From contig WSYJ01000156.1 in NCBI GenBank assembly GCA_020186115.1, forward strand, positions 1 through 64,000: a stretch of DNA of 64,000 bases, given 5' to 3'. The DNA is from Histomonas meleagridis (Eukaryota; Parabasalia; Tritrichomonadida; Dientamoebidae). A model generated the notes under the pieces. It had not been told where the DNA came from and did not search any database. It saw nothing but the letters and a program-made list of their open reading frames with translations. Below are positions 18,331 through 26,821 of this stretch, one piece after another (position 1 is the first letter of the stretch; each line of letters opens with the position of its first letter). The position numbers and the translations under genes are program-made.

Positions 18331-20868
18331 CTATGAGTTATTCCACTTATTTCTTGTTTTCATCGCCTTTTCTCTTAGGTTGGTACATTTCAATGCCAAA
18401 TGTAAATAATTTCTGAAAGGTTGCTTATGGATTAAAACGTTCATATTGCAGAAAACAGTAAAGCTATCTATCAATTCACTAACGTAATCCAAAAAAGAAC
18501 GAAGAATATTTTCATTGACTAACTTATATTTATCTCCAATATTAATCAATTCTATAAAACTCATCTGATACCTCTCAATGAACGGAGAAGGCTTGTAGTT
18601 ACCGTACTCCTCTTGTTGCATTTCGTAACGATACATGAAACAAATATTTTTAAATGAGTTCATTATTCCTTGGAAAATCGTTAACGTGCTCTCTTTATCG
18701 GCCTTTTCAAAAAATTGAATCATTTTCATAACAGTTATCAAAGTTTCAATTAATTGGCATCTGACGCTTTCAAGCATTGGGCCAATGTTAGGAACAGAAA
18801 GAACCTCAGATATAGCATAAATTACATGACTAAGAACACTTGCATTGTTTGTGTCTGTAATGATCCGGTAGAGGGTATCAAGAAATGGAATAACGAAATT
18901 ACCCATTTCAGTTTTGAGATATCGGAAGAAATCCATAAGCGGAAAGCATGCACTGATGACAACTGTAGGATTGTGTGATTCAAGAGCCTCTTTGATAATT
19001 GGCAAAAGTGCACTTGAATATTCGATTGAACTTGATCGAACGCTCTCAAAAATACTAGAGATTGTATAAAATGTATCATCAATGTTTTTGCTATCAACGT
19101 GACATGATTGTATTAACAAAGGCATTACTTGTTTGCAAAATTCAAAAGCTGATTCTTGATCAAGAACTTTTGAAATACCACAGAATATTTTGTTTAAACA
19201 AAATCTTGTAATTGATCCTTGAGGTTCAGTTTGGAAAGATGCACCAAATTGTTGAATATAACTTAAAGCAAGATTAGAAATTACGCCCAAATTTGACCTT
19301 GGTTGTACTTGAATTAGGTTTGAAATTGTCTTGAACAGCTTATCTGCCACCATTTGATCGGACATAACATCTCTTCTTTGAACTGCTGTATTCAACATTT
19401 TCATTATGTTTTCAAATTGGACGCCAATAGCTGATTCTTGATCTTCTGGGCTAAACACGTTTAGCAACATGTCTAAAAGAGATAATGATAATTGGAAAAG
19501 TTCTATATTTGGGCTTACGATTCCATTTCCGATAGATGTCAAAACCGCGCTCATCAATTCAATGTTTTCAAATTGTTGACTGTAAAAGTCCACTATTGTA
19601 ATCAAAAGTGCATACGCACCCGCCTGTAAACCGTAATTGTCGGTGGCCGTTAAGCTTAAAATCGATGGCATAGTTTGTGAAATGAATGCTAATGTTGGTT
19701 CCGATTCAATCTTAACCAAAACTTGCGCTGCGCAAATAGCAGCAAATTTGTTTTCAATTGAAGCATTCGCCGAATTTTGAACATTAAAATAAAACTCTTG
19801 TGTATGAGTAAAAACAATTTCAGGAGCAACTTTAGCAAAGCTATTTAAACAATCATAAGCCGCTCTAGATTCAAACCACTGTGTTTGGTCAAGAAATGAT
19901 TCGATATTAGCGGTTGAAAGTTTTTCTATTAAAATTGGATCAATTGTACTTGCAACTTTTGCTGTTATTCCTAAAAAACTCCCCTCGCCTTTAGCAGTAA
20001 GTTCAAAGTCAGCAAATTTTTTCCATAAAGAAATAACATGTAAAACACGTTGTAAATTTGGAGATCGAATATCGTTAATTGTGTTTTGGAAAATGATCTC
20101 ATATAAAGGAACTTCAAGAGTGCCATATGTATAAATCATATAGTAGCTAAGGGAACGAAGTAAAGCTTGATGAAGATCATTATCATCAATTGGTACATTG
20201 GCTAAGATGATTTGAAATGTTTGTTGTGAGATCTCTTTGTTGCTTAATACGTTTGGAAATCTTTTAATGGCATAGCAAAGTGTTTTGGATGCTTTCGTTT
20301 TAAATAAGGGTGGATAGTCTTGGGAAAGGAATTTAAGACATACGCCAAATATATTTATATCGTTTTTGCGTTTGATTCTTGTGGCCTTGAAATCTTTGCT
20401 TTGAATAAAATTACATATAGCTTCAACTGCACCAATACCACCAAAATTCCCATATTTGTCTGAGCTAGCTATTTCAAATAGATGGCTGAGTAATTCATAT
20501 AGATACTTTTGGGATGTTGAAGCATCATTTAAATGATAAATTAACATAATTTTAAAAATACAATATGCGCCTCCAGAACGAATCCCTTCATCTGCATACA
20601 TTAAAGCTCGGAGACATGCTTGCTTAAGGAATGTTTTATCTTCATCATTTAATGAAATGAAAATTTGTGAATTTTGGCCCAAAATTCTTCCCATCACAGT
20701 AACAGAGTTTTTGACCAATGTCTCTGGTGGGTCTTCTTGTAAAATGATTCGAGAAGTGATTTGGAGAAATAAAATCGGATTTTCTTGTACTGCATTGCTT
20801 ATAAGTAAAGCAGCTTCTTGCTTGCTACCCATTTGATCCAAAGCAGCAAGAATTATATTTTCATTCAT
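18331..20868 (-). CDS. Karyopherin/importin-beta-like HEAT-repeat protein
   Basis: 845 residues, almost entirely paired helices of HEAT/ARM type, with short Pro/Asp turns and the length and composition of importin-beta family receptors. N-terminal helices (AALDQMGSKQEAALLISNAV, LVKNSVTVMGRILGQ, FLKQACLRALMYADEGIRSG) resemble karyopherins. I cannot name the paralogue. If it is a karyopherin it shuttles through nuclear pores with cargo under Ran control. Other large HEAT families such as TOG or PP2A-A fit less well. Start at the first ATG. It is separated by about 80 bp from the divergent decayed ankyrin gene, whose upstream block AAAAACCGCC they share. Confidence 0.65.
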   Translation of the reverse strand: MNENIILAALDQMGSKQEAALLISNAVQENPILFLQITSRIILQEDPPETLVKNSVTVMGRILGQNSQIFISLNDEDKTFLKQACLRALMYADEGIRSGGAYCIFKIMLIYHLNDASTSQKYLYELLSHLFEIASSDKYGNFGGIGAVEAICNFIQSKDFKATRIKRKNDINIFGVCLKFLSQDYPPLFKTKASKTLCYAIKRFPNVLSNKEISQQTFQIILANVPIDDNDLHQALLRSLSYYMIYTYGTLEVPLYEIIFQNTINDIRSPNLQRVLHVISLWKKFADFELTAKGEGSFLGITAKVASTIDPILIEKLSTANIESFLDQTQWFESRAAYDCLNSFAKVAPEIVFTHTQEFYFNVQNSANASIENKFAAICAAQVLVKIESEPTLAFISQTMPSILSLTATDNYGLQAGAYALLITIVDFYSQQFENIELMSAVLTSIGNGIVSPNIELFQLSLSLLDMLLNVFSPEDQESAIGVQFENIMKMLNTAVQRRDVMSDQMVADKLFKTISNLIQVQPRSNLGVISNLALSYIQQFGASFQTEPQGSITRFCLNKIFCGISKVLDQESAFEFCKQVMPLLIQSCHVDSKNIDDTFYTISSIFESVRSSSIEYSSALLPIIKEALESHNPTVVISACFPLMDFFRYLKTEMGNFVIPFLDTLYRIITDTNNASVLSHVIYAISEVLSVPNIGPMLESVRCQLIETLITVMKMIQFFEKADKESTLTIFQGIMNSFKNICFMYRYEMQQEEYGNYKPSPFIERYQMSFIELINIGDKYKLVNENILRSFLDYVSELIDSFTVFCNMNVLIHKQPFRNYLHLALKCTNLREKAMKTRNKWNNS

Positions 20869-20950
20869 TTGGAATGCTTTTTTACGAGTCTCTTTGTGAA
20901 TAGAAACTTCGGTTTAATCGTTTATTTTCGCCAGACAAAAACCGCCAAAA

Positions 20951-21720
20951 ATGTCATTTTTCACTTGTGATATGAAATGGAGTGAACAACATCATTCATC
21001 TATCTCAGAATCACTTGAAATTTTAATTGATTTTCAGCGAAATGATATTTTTTATTATATATATGAAAATAAAATTTTCGGCTTAATAAGTAAATGTATT
21101 TCTTCTTGTAATATGAATTGTTATTATCTTTGATTAAAAATAGAGGAATGAGAGTTAATGAATCATTAGTGATTAGTAATTTAATTTTAGTTAAATGTTT
21201 CCATGTTAATAAGTTCAGAAAAGATATTAAATCCAACTTAATATAAAATTTTGAATTTATTAAATTAATTCTTGAAGATGAATATTTACACTCTTGATAA
21301 AAAAATTTAAATCTTTAAAAATTCCAAATAATATTTGAAACATTATTATGATATCATCTTTTTATAATCATTCTGAAGCACTTAAATTACTTCTTGAACA
21401 AAAAGGAATTGATATTAATTCTAAAGATATTTTTTTTTTTCATAACATAATATTTCAAAATAATATTTGGACTTTGTTCAAAATATTCAAAACAGCATCT
21501 TTGAAAGGTTACATAGAAAATGTTAAATCACTTCTTGAACAAGAAGAGATTGACATCAGTGCCAAAAATATTATCTTGTTTTATTTAATATTTATTTCAA
21601 ATTTTTTTTTCTGATTAAAAAATAATATTTCAAAATTGCTTAAATTGATTCAAACAGCACTTCTTCAGGTAATATAGATATTGTTAATCTATTTTTTCCA
21701 TTAAGTGTTTTCTTCTTTGT
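20951..21720 (+). pseudogene. Decayed ankyrin-repeat gene (DUF3447-like)
   Basis: An ATG at 20951 opens a 60-codon frame. After its stop, ankyrin signatures continue in pieces across frames: HSEALKLLLEQKGIDINSKD at about 21366-21428, ASLKGYIENVKSLLEQEEID at about 21495-21555, then a frame-shifted SGNIDIVNL near 21666. Between the repeats lie AT-rich stretches without ankyrin residues. The family, ankyrin repeats behind an N-terminal DUF3447-like region, is greatly expanded in trichomonads. I read this as a broken gene; a spliced form is not excluded, but no GTATGT donor is present. Confidence 0.6.
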
Positions 21721-22011
21721 TTTATATTAAGATCCAAATGAATAATACTTAAAAAGCATGCACGGAAATTATTAAATACCTAATATATAATACTTAAAAA
21801 CCCCAGTAAATAAAAAATTTAACAAAAATCAAAACAATGTAGAGTACAACAATGGTAATTTCAGAATATTTATTATTTAATGCATAGTAAAAATCGATAC
21901 AAACATTAATCGTCAGTTCCTTTTGAAACTCAGTGATTGCTCAACAAGTTTCTAATTCATTAAATATAAAAAGTCCAAACAACGAGCAAACTTTATTAAT
22001 AAACATCTATA
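21721..22011. other. Intergenic, nothing recognised
   Basis: AT-rich tail of the decayed ankyrin locus and 3' flank of the E2-fold gene. TAATATATAATACTTAAAAA-type short repeats occur near 21745-21800. Confidence 0.4.
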
Positions 22012-22608
22012 TTACAAATTATCTTCATCTTCCTCTTCTCCTGTTAACCCAGGAAAGCCATCGCTTTTGTTTTGAATGCGATTCCAAAACTTGCACGATG
22101 CTGAATTTGGAAATGCTTTCTGGAGAGAATAAGAGTTTTCACCACATTTAAACAATTCTCGAAATGCGTGGGCAGCAGTGTCATTTGGGAATGTATCTGA
22201 TTTAAATTCGTAGATAAATAAACTTTGGATGCTCCTATCATATAAAAAGAAACATTGATGAAGTTTTTCCAATATTTCATGCATACTGGTCCTGCTAGTT
22301 ATCCTTTGGTTATAGTCTGCTGGATATGGAAAACAAAAAAGCGAATAATCTAATTCTGGAAAAATAAATGGATGAACAATACGAGATTTAAACCTGATAA
22401 ATGGTGGCTCATCCAATGTAGCTTCGCGAATAGCTATACAAAAACTAAACATTGTACCTGGGATTTGAGTATTTGGTGTTCCAAATAAACAACCATCAAA
22501 AACCCCTAACTCGCTAGATGTAGACAATACCCATTTAGAACTTACTTCTTGGCAACATTTCCCTGCATTTCTTACGATTCGAAGAAATTCATTTTTTCTT
22601 TGCGCCAT
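22012..22608 (-). CDS. E2/UBC-fold protein, possibly FTS/AKTIP-like
   Basis: 198 residues. The central part follows the ubiquitin-conjugating fold: GVFDGCLFG strand, FSFCIAIREA strand, the EPPFIRFKSRIVHPFIFPE turn (family: P-V-F-HP-I/L), then a helix TSMHEILEKLHQCFFLY and FPNDTAAHAFRELFKCGENS, like the E2 segment where N-x-D-A is followed by the last helices. A cysteine (SLFCFPYP) lies near the active-site position, but the flanking HPN and L-D signatures are missing. The layout is closest to UEV/AKTIP (Fused Toes) proteins, which bind HOOK proteins for dynein transport. Inactive E2 variant is my best reading; an active divergent E2 is possible. Confidence 0.55.
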   Translation of the reverse strand: MAQRKNEFLRIVRNAGKCCQEVSSKWVLSTSSELGVFDGCLFGTPNTQIPGTMFSFCIAIREATLDEPPFIRFKSRIVHPFIFPELDYSLFCFPYPADYNQRITSRTSMHEILEKLHQCFFLYDRSIQSLFIYEFKSDTFPNDTAAHAFRELFKCGENSYSLQKAFPNSASCKFWNRIQNKSDGFPGLTGEEEDEDNL

Positions 22609-22674
22609 GAAAAAATCTTTTTATTAGTTTGGATTTGATAATACAAAAGTGACAATATATCACGATGCAAATTT

Positions 22675-22723
22675 GGGGTACCCCGTGCATTGAAAGTACT
22701 TTTTCAATGTCACAAAAGTGACA
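22675..22723. repeat. Cluster of short palindromes in a divergent promoter
   Basis: Three in a row: GGGGTACCCC (22675-22684), CATTGAAA-6nt-TTTCAATG (22688-22709) and TGTCAC-AAAA-GTGACA (22708-22723). They lie between the divergent starts of the E2-fold and C2 genes. Possible operators or initiator pair; nothing proves function. Confidence 0.5.
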
Positions 22724-22871
22724 CTATCAGCTAAGATTGATGAATGAAAATAAGATAATTCACAAAAAAAAATGCGCTTAACATTTTTTTGTGACTTCCT
22801 ATAAGCATAAATACTAGAAGAATAAAAATTAAACTAATCTATGATGGAGAACAAATCCTTCCTTATCAGTT

Positions 22872-22889
22872 AAACGGTTTAACCGCTAT
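22872..22889 (+). promoter_or_regulatory. AACGGTTTAACCGCTA element upstream of C2 gene
   Basis: AAACGGTTTAACCGCTAT about 80 bases before the C2 ATG contains the same AACCGCTAT string as the enolase upstream region, plus an inverted half. Myb-site-like (AACGG/CCGTT). Inferred. Confidence 0.35.
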
Positions 22890-22967
22890 TTCTGAGGGAT
22901 TTTACAGGCGCTTTTGACTTGTTTTATTAAACTTTTTGAAAAAAAATTCTTTTAATCATCACATACA

Positions 22968-23369
22968 ATGCAGCTCCACATACGAGTTGTTGAAGCAGCC
23001 CAAGTTCCAAATATGGACATCGTTGGTAAGAGTGATCCATATTGCGTTCTCACATTGTCAACAAGCAACCAAAAATGGCAAACAACTGTAAAAGATAATA
23101 CCGTAATGCCAATTTGGAACGAAATTTTCACACTTCCTATTTCTTCTTCAATGAGCGATGTGTTGAACGTAAAGATGTATGATAAAGATAATGTTTCAAG
23201 TGATGATCTCATTTCAACCATCGATATTCCTGTTTCTGGATTAACTCCCGGAAAAGTCCTTGATAAATGGTACAAAATGAACCCTGCTTCAGGCAACAAG
23301 ACTGGAGGCCAACTTCGTTTAGTTCTCCATCTTGATCGCATTGGATTCCCAGAATTCGTCGAGCATTGA
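22968..23369 (+). CDS. Single C2-domain protein
   Basis: 133 residues forming one C2 domain: LHIRVVEAAQVPNMD, KSDPYCVLTL, TTVKDNTVMPIWNEIFTLPI, LNVKMYDKDNVSSDDLI and GQLRLVLHL. All five usual Ca2+ ligands are seen: Asp17 and Asp23 in loop 1, Asp72, Asp74 and Asp80 in loop 3, so calcium-dependent membrane binding is likely. There is no other domain and no membrane segment. Stand-alone C2 proteins of this size are common in trichomonads and plants. Two Ca-dependent signalling neighbours are not obvious, but Rac and its regulators follow downstream on the same strand. Confidence 0.9.
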   Translation: MQLHIRVVEAAQVPNMDIVGKSDPYCVLTLSTSNQKWQTTVKDNTVMPIWNEIFTLPISSSMSDVLNVKMYDKDNVSSDDLISTIDIPVSGLTPGKVLDKWYKMNPASGNKTGGQLRLVLHLDRIGFPEFVEH

Positions 23370-23922
23370 TTAAACTCGTTAACAGTCTTATATGAAGTTC
23401 TTTTTGTTAACTATGTTTTCTTTTTGGAACTTATGAGCAATTCATTTAATTGAAATCAAAAAAAAAAAAGCAAATCAACTTTAATGATTAACTTTTTCGC
23501 TTCCATTCGTTATTTTGTTGAAGTTTGTTTGTGGAAAAAAAAATATTTTAAAATTGATTATTTTGCTTATAATTTCGACTTTAAATGGAGAAGGTGTACA
23601 CCTTAAATAATTTTATCCAGTTCTCAATTAAATAAGAAAAGGCAAAATTATCAATTTTATGAAAATAATTATGACTAGATTAAAAAAATTATTAGAAGCA
23701 AGGTTAAAAACAATAAAAGGGTGCTTTAAAGTAAGTGTAGGTTAAAAAATTTTTGGTGTTCATACGGCGGTAAAGGCTTTACCCGTTGATTGTGCTGGCC
23801 CTCAAAAACTTCAACAACGATGACAAAAGTGCAGTTTATTTCTCACAAAACTTGGTTAAAAAATCGCTTTTTGATTAGATTGACTGGAAAAATGCGGTTG
23901 AATATTTTTAGTATTCATTTTC
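23370..23922. other. Intergenic upstream of Rac
   Basis: AT-rich. Contains a perfect 14-bp palindrome AAGGTGTACACCTT at 23591-23604 and, at 23764-23790, GGCGGTAAAGGCTTTACCCG. The initiator-like TCATTT lies at 23915. No gene seen. Confidence 0.45.
23915..23920 (+). promoter_or_regulatory. Initiator-like element, Rac gene
   Basis: TCATTT two bases before the ATG at 23923 fits TCAYW; transcription from the A would give a 5' leader of about 6 bases, as known for trichomonads. Confidence 0.45.
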
Positions 23923-24522
23923 ATGAAGCATATAAAGTGTGTTGTTGTTGGTGATGGAGCCGTAGGTAAGACCTGCCTCCTTATTTCTTACACTACCAAT
24001 GCTTTCCCAGGTGAATATATCCCAACAGTTTTCGATAACTACAGTGCTAATGTTATGGTCGAAGATCAAGCTATTAACCTTCAATTGTGGGATACAGCCG
24101 GTCAGGAAGATTACAAGAAGCTTCGTCCACTTTCATACCCACAAACAGACGTTTTCATCCTTTGTTTCTCTCTTGTTTCCCCAACATCTCTTGAAAACGT
24201 TCAAAACATGTGGGTTCCAGAAGTTAAAGAACACTGCCCAACTACGCCTTACATCTTAGTTGGTATGAAATGCGATCTTAGAGATGAATTTGAAGAACAT
24301 GCAGAAGAACTTAAATCCAAAGGAATGGAACCAATCTCTACTTCAACAGGAGAAGAAATGAAAGCCAAGATTGGTGCATATGATTATGTCGAATGTTCTG
24401 CCTTGAAGCAATACCATCTTAAAGAGGTATTTGAATCAGCAATCAAAATTGTTCTTCATCCACCAACTGTTAACACAGCCTCAACTAAACAGCAAAAGGA
24501 TGGATGCTGCGAAATGATTTAA
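23923..24522 (+). CDS. Rac/Rho-family small GTPase
   Basis: 199 residues. P-loop GDGAVGKT at 10-17, switch [14 protein letters not shown], switch [22 protein letters not shown] with Gln61, a Rho-type insert helix (about 122-140) and CaaX-like tail CEMI for prenylation. The guanine motif reads MKCD where most Rho proteins have TKLD, and ECSAL replaces the SAK motif in normal Rho fashion. Rac proteins control actin polymerisation and the cell surface. The next two genes on this strand encode a DENN protein and a DOCK-type exchange factor, the latter a natural partner for Rac. Very confident for Rho family, slightly less for Rac over Cdc42. Confidence 0.95.
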   Translation: MKHIKCVVVGDGAVGKTCLLISYTTNAFPGEYIPTVFDNYSANVMVEDQAINLQLWDTAGQEDYKKLRPLSYPQTDVFILCFSLVSPTSLENVQNMWVPEVKEHCPTTPYILVGMKCDLRDEFEEHAEELKSKGMEPISTSTGEEMKAKIGAYDYVECSALKQYHLKEVFESAIKIVLHPPTVNTASTKQQKDGCCEMI

Positions 24523-24837
24523 AAATTTCAGCTGATTAATTCTCACTCTTTTTATTTGTTTCTCTCAAAAATGTTTTCTTTAATGATTTTTAATGTGTTT
24601 CTTCTCGTTTATTTATCTTATTTGGATTCAGAAGATACAAATTGCAGCCATTGAATTGTGGAGTTAATTCAGAATATGTTGAATCAAACCGGAAAAATAG
24701 ATTGAAAAAATTTGTAGCGATAGTTGCCACATTTTCATTTGTATCAATTTTTAAAAAATTTCAAATAAAGTAATTGACATTTTTATAATCACTCAAAATA
24801 TTTCCGAAATTTGAGCGAATTTTTAGACGATAGAAAA
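24523..24837. other. Intergenic between Rac and DENN genes
   Basis: AT-rich with TTGCCACATTTTCATTTG near 24723-24740 (an initiator-like TCATTT inside). No gene seen. Confidence 0.4.
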
Positions 24838-26319
24838 ATGAAACATGGTTTTTCTTCTCAACTAGCTGAAAAGTTTGCAAAAAGATTTTATGAATTCCCT
24901 TCTGGTTCAATGCCATCAGATGATGCCCTCTCTCTTTATGAAAGCCATGCAGAATCAATCGAAAGGATAATTGAATCAATCATTATTGTTGGTTCACATC
25001 CATGGGAAGATGACCGTACTCCAAAGCTTCTTTATTGTTCCAGTAGTAATCCCACAAACGATGATAAAATGTTAGCTGATTTCTGTTTTCCGAATGGGAA
25101 AACTGAAATACATAAGAAAGTTTTTTCAAGACCAGACCTCGTTCTTTCTCATATTTTCCAAGACCCCAACAAAATCAAGTTTGATTTTTTTACATTTTAT
25201 TTTCCCAGCAATGATTCGGCTCCATATGCATTTTGTTCAGGTTACGAAGCTTCTACATTTACGTTTCCAACTTTTGCTCATAATCTCACTAAAAAACAAG
25301 TATTTGATTCCTTCAAAAATAATACATTATATACTACCAAAATCTTCATATGTATCCGAACCAAATTTCCTTTCGATGAACTATTCCAAATGTTTGCAAA
25401 GTGGATTCTCCAAAGTGAACACATTGGCAGGATGAACATTTATCAAGAATCCAACATCAAATTCAACAGTAATCTGCAAACGGTCTCCAATCAAACGGTC
25501 TCTAATGGCGAAACCAGTTTCCTCTTTCAGGATTGGCCTCAATCACAGCGTAGAAAGATCACTGTTGTTTTTGGGCGCATCCTCAACATAATCCCACCAG
25601 TACCTGGTCGAGATGTTTCTTTTGACATTGAACCATTTCCACTATTTACTTGGCAACGACCATCACTTAATGGTGGATCTTATTTACCACTTGCATGGAA
25701 CTCATTATCTATGGCTATACAACTTATTTCACCTGATTTATTTCTGAAAATATTTAAAGCTGTATGTCTTGAAAGAACGATTATAGTCTATCATGATGAC
25801 ATGGCAAACGTCACCAACTTTCTTCTCGCGCTCATTTTTGCGCTTAAACCCATGCGTTGGGTTTCCGGATTTATATCCATATTGCCTGACAAACTTAAAG
25901 ATATGCTTGATTCGCCATCACCACTAATGATTGGTATGGTTGAGCCATTGCATGAAGTATATTCCGGCCATGTTTATGTTGATCTTAAGAAACGGAATAT
26001 TACATCTGTCGAAAAGATCGAAAAAATGAAACTTATTGATGAGTTACTTCCTTTTTTAAAAAAGAATTGGAAACCTGAGAACGTGAGTGAGATTTTGAAT
26101 AGACTGAATGATATAATGCAAACGATTATTAATAATGTGGAAAAATCGATTGTTTCGAACTTGTCTAAAGCGCAAGTTACATCGAATTTTGTGGAAGAAC
26201 TTTTCTTGTGTTATTTCGATAGCGGATCTAAAGAGTTCTTGGAACAGATGTGCGTGTCGCAAATGTTTAGATTTTTGGTGGAGCAAATGTGTAAAATGAA
26301 AAGCGACATGAACAAATAG
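24838..26319 (+). CDS. DENN-domain protein
   Basis: About 493 residues from the ATG at 24838 (the frame is open 27 bases further up, but only through a TTG). The uDENN part spans about 30-190 (ESIIIVGSHPW, DFFTFYFPSNDSAPYAFCSGY). The cDENN core near 280-390 has LPLAWNSLSMAIQLISPDLF, KAVCLERTIIVYHDD, LIFALKPMRWVSGFISILPD and LDSPSPLMIGMVEP, the typical 'P-W-P---LP---L--SP-P-IIG' run. Helical dDENN-like sequence follows. DENN proteins are exchange factors for Rab GTPases. It stands between Rac and a DOCK exchange factor on the same strand. The Rab target cannot be told from sequence. Confidence 0.82.
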   Translation: MKHGFSSQLAEKFAKRFYEFPSGSMPSDDALSLYESHAESIERIIESIIIVGSHPWEDDRTPKLLYCSSSNPTNDDKMLADFCFPNGKTEIHKKVFSRPDLVLSHIFQDPNKIKFDFFTFYFPSNDSAPYAFCSGYEASTFTFPTFAHNLTKKQVFDSFKNNTLYTTKIFICIRTKFPFDELFQMFAKWILQSEHIGRMNIYQESNIKFNSNLQTVSNQTVSNGETSFLFQDWPQSQRRKITVVFGRILNIIPPVPGRDVSFDIEPFPLFTWQRPSLNGGSYLPLAWNSLSMAIQLISPDLFLKIFKAVCLERTIIVYHDDMANVTNFLLALIFALKPMRWVSGFISILPDKLKDMLDSPSPLMIGMVEPLHEVYSGHVYVDLKKRNITSVEKIEKMKLIDELLPFLKKNWKPENVSEILNRLNDIMQTIINNVEKSIVSNLSKAQVTSNFVEELFLCYFDSGSKEFLEQMCVSQMFRFLVEQMCKMKSDMNK

Positions 26320-26431
26320 GCTTGAATTGTTTGTGCGGTCAATGATTTTAATAAAAATCCATTAGATAAAAACTCTATATTTAATGAAACAATTAAATGT
26401 ATTTTATAGTTTTCTGCATTTTTTTTTTCTT

Positions 26432-26661
26432 GTTTTTACAAATAAATGAAAATTGTTTTACAAATAAATGAAAATTATTTTTACAAATAAATGAAAATTA
26501 TTTTACAAATAAATGAAAATTATTTTACAAATAAATGAAAATTGTTTTTACAAATAAATGAAAATTGTTTTACAAATAAATGAAAATTGTTTTTACAAAT
26601 AAATGAAAATTATTTTTACAAATAAATGAAAATTGTTTTACAAATAAATGAAAATTGTTTT
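26432..26661 (+). repeat. Tandem repeat, 10 copies of 22-23 bp
   Basis: Ten copies of ACAAATAAATGAAAATT joined by a run of 4-5 T and a G or A, giving alternating 22- and 23-bp periods. Copies are almost identical, so the array is young or homogenised. It lies between the stop of the DENN gene and the DOCK ATG. Confidence 0.9.
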
Positions 26662-26821
26662 ACTTCTATTTATGGTTGAAATAATGTTAGTGAATATAAT
26701 TATAAAACACATTTATAAAAAAACATGGATACCATAAAAAAATAGACAAAAACAAAATTTAATTCCAAAAGTAATCAAAACAACCACTTTTGATAATTTA
26801 TTGCAAATATCTTAAGGGAAA

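Noticed and set aside
26432..26661. CRISPR-like array
   Set aside because: Period 22-23 with no unique spacers; a simple tandem repeat in a eukaryotic genome.
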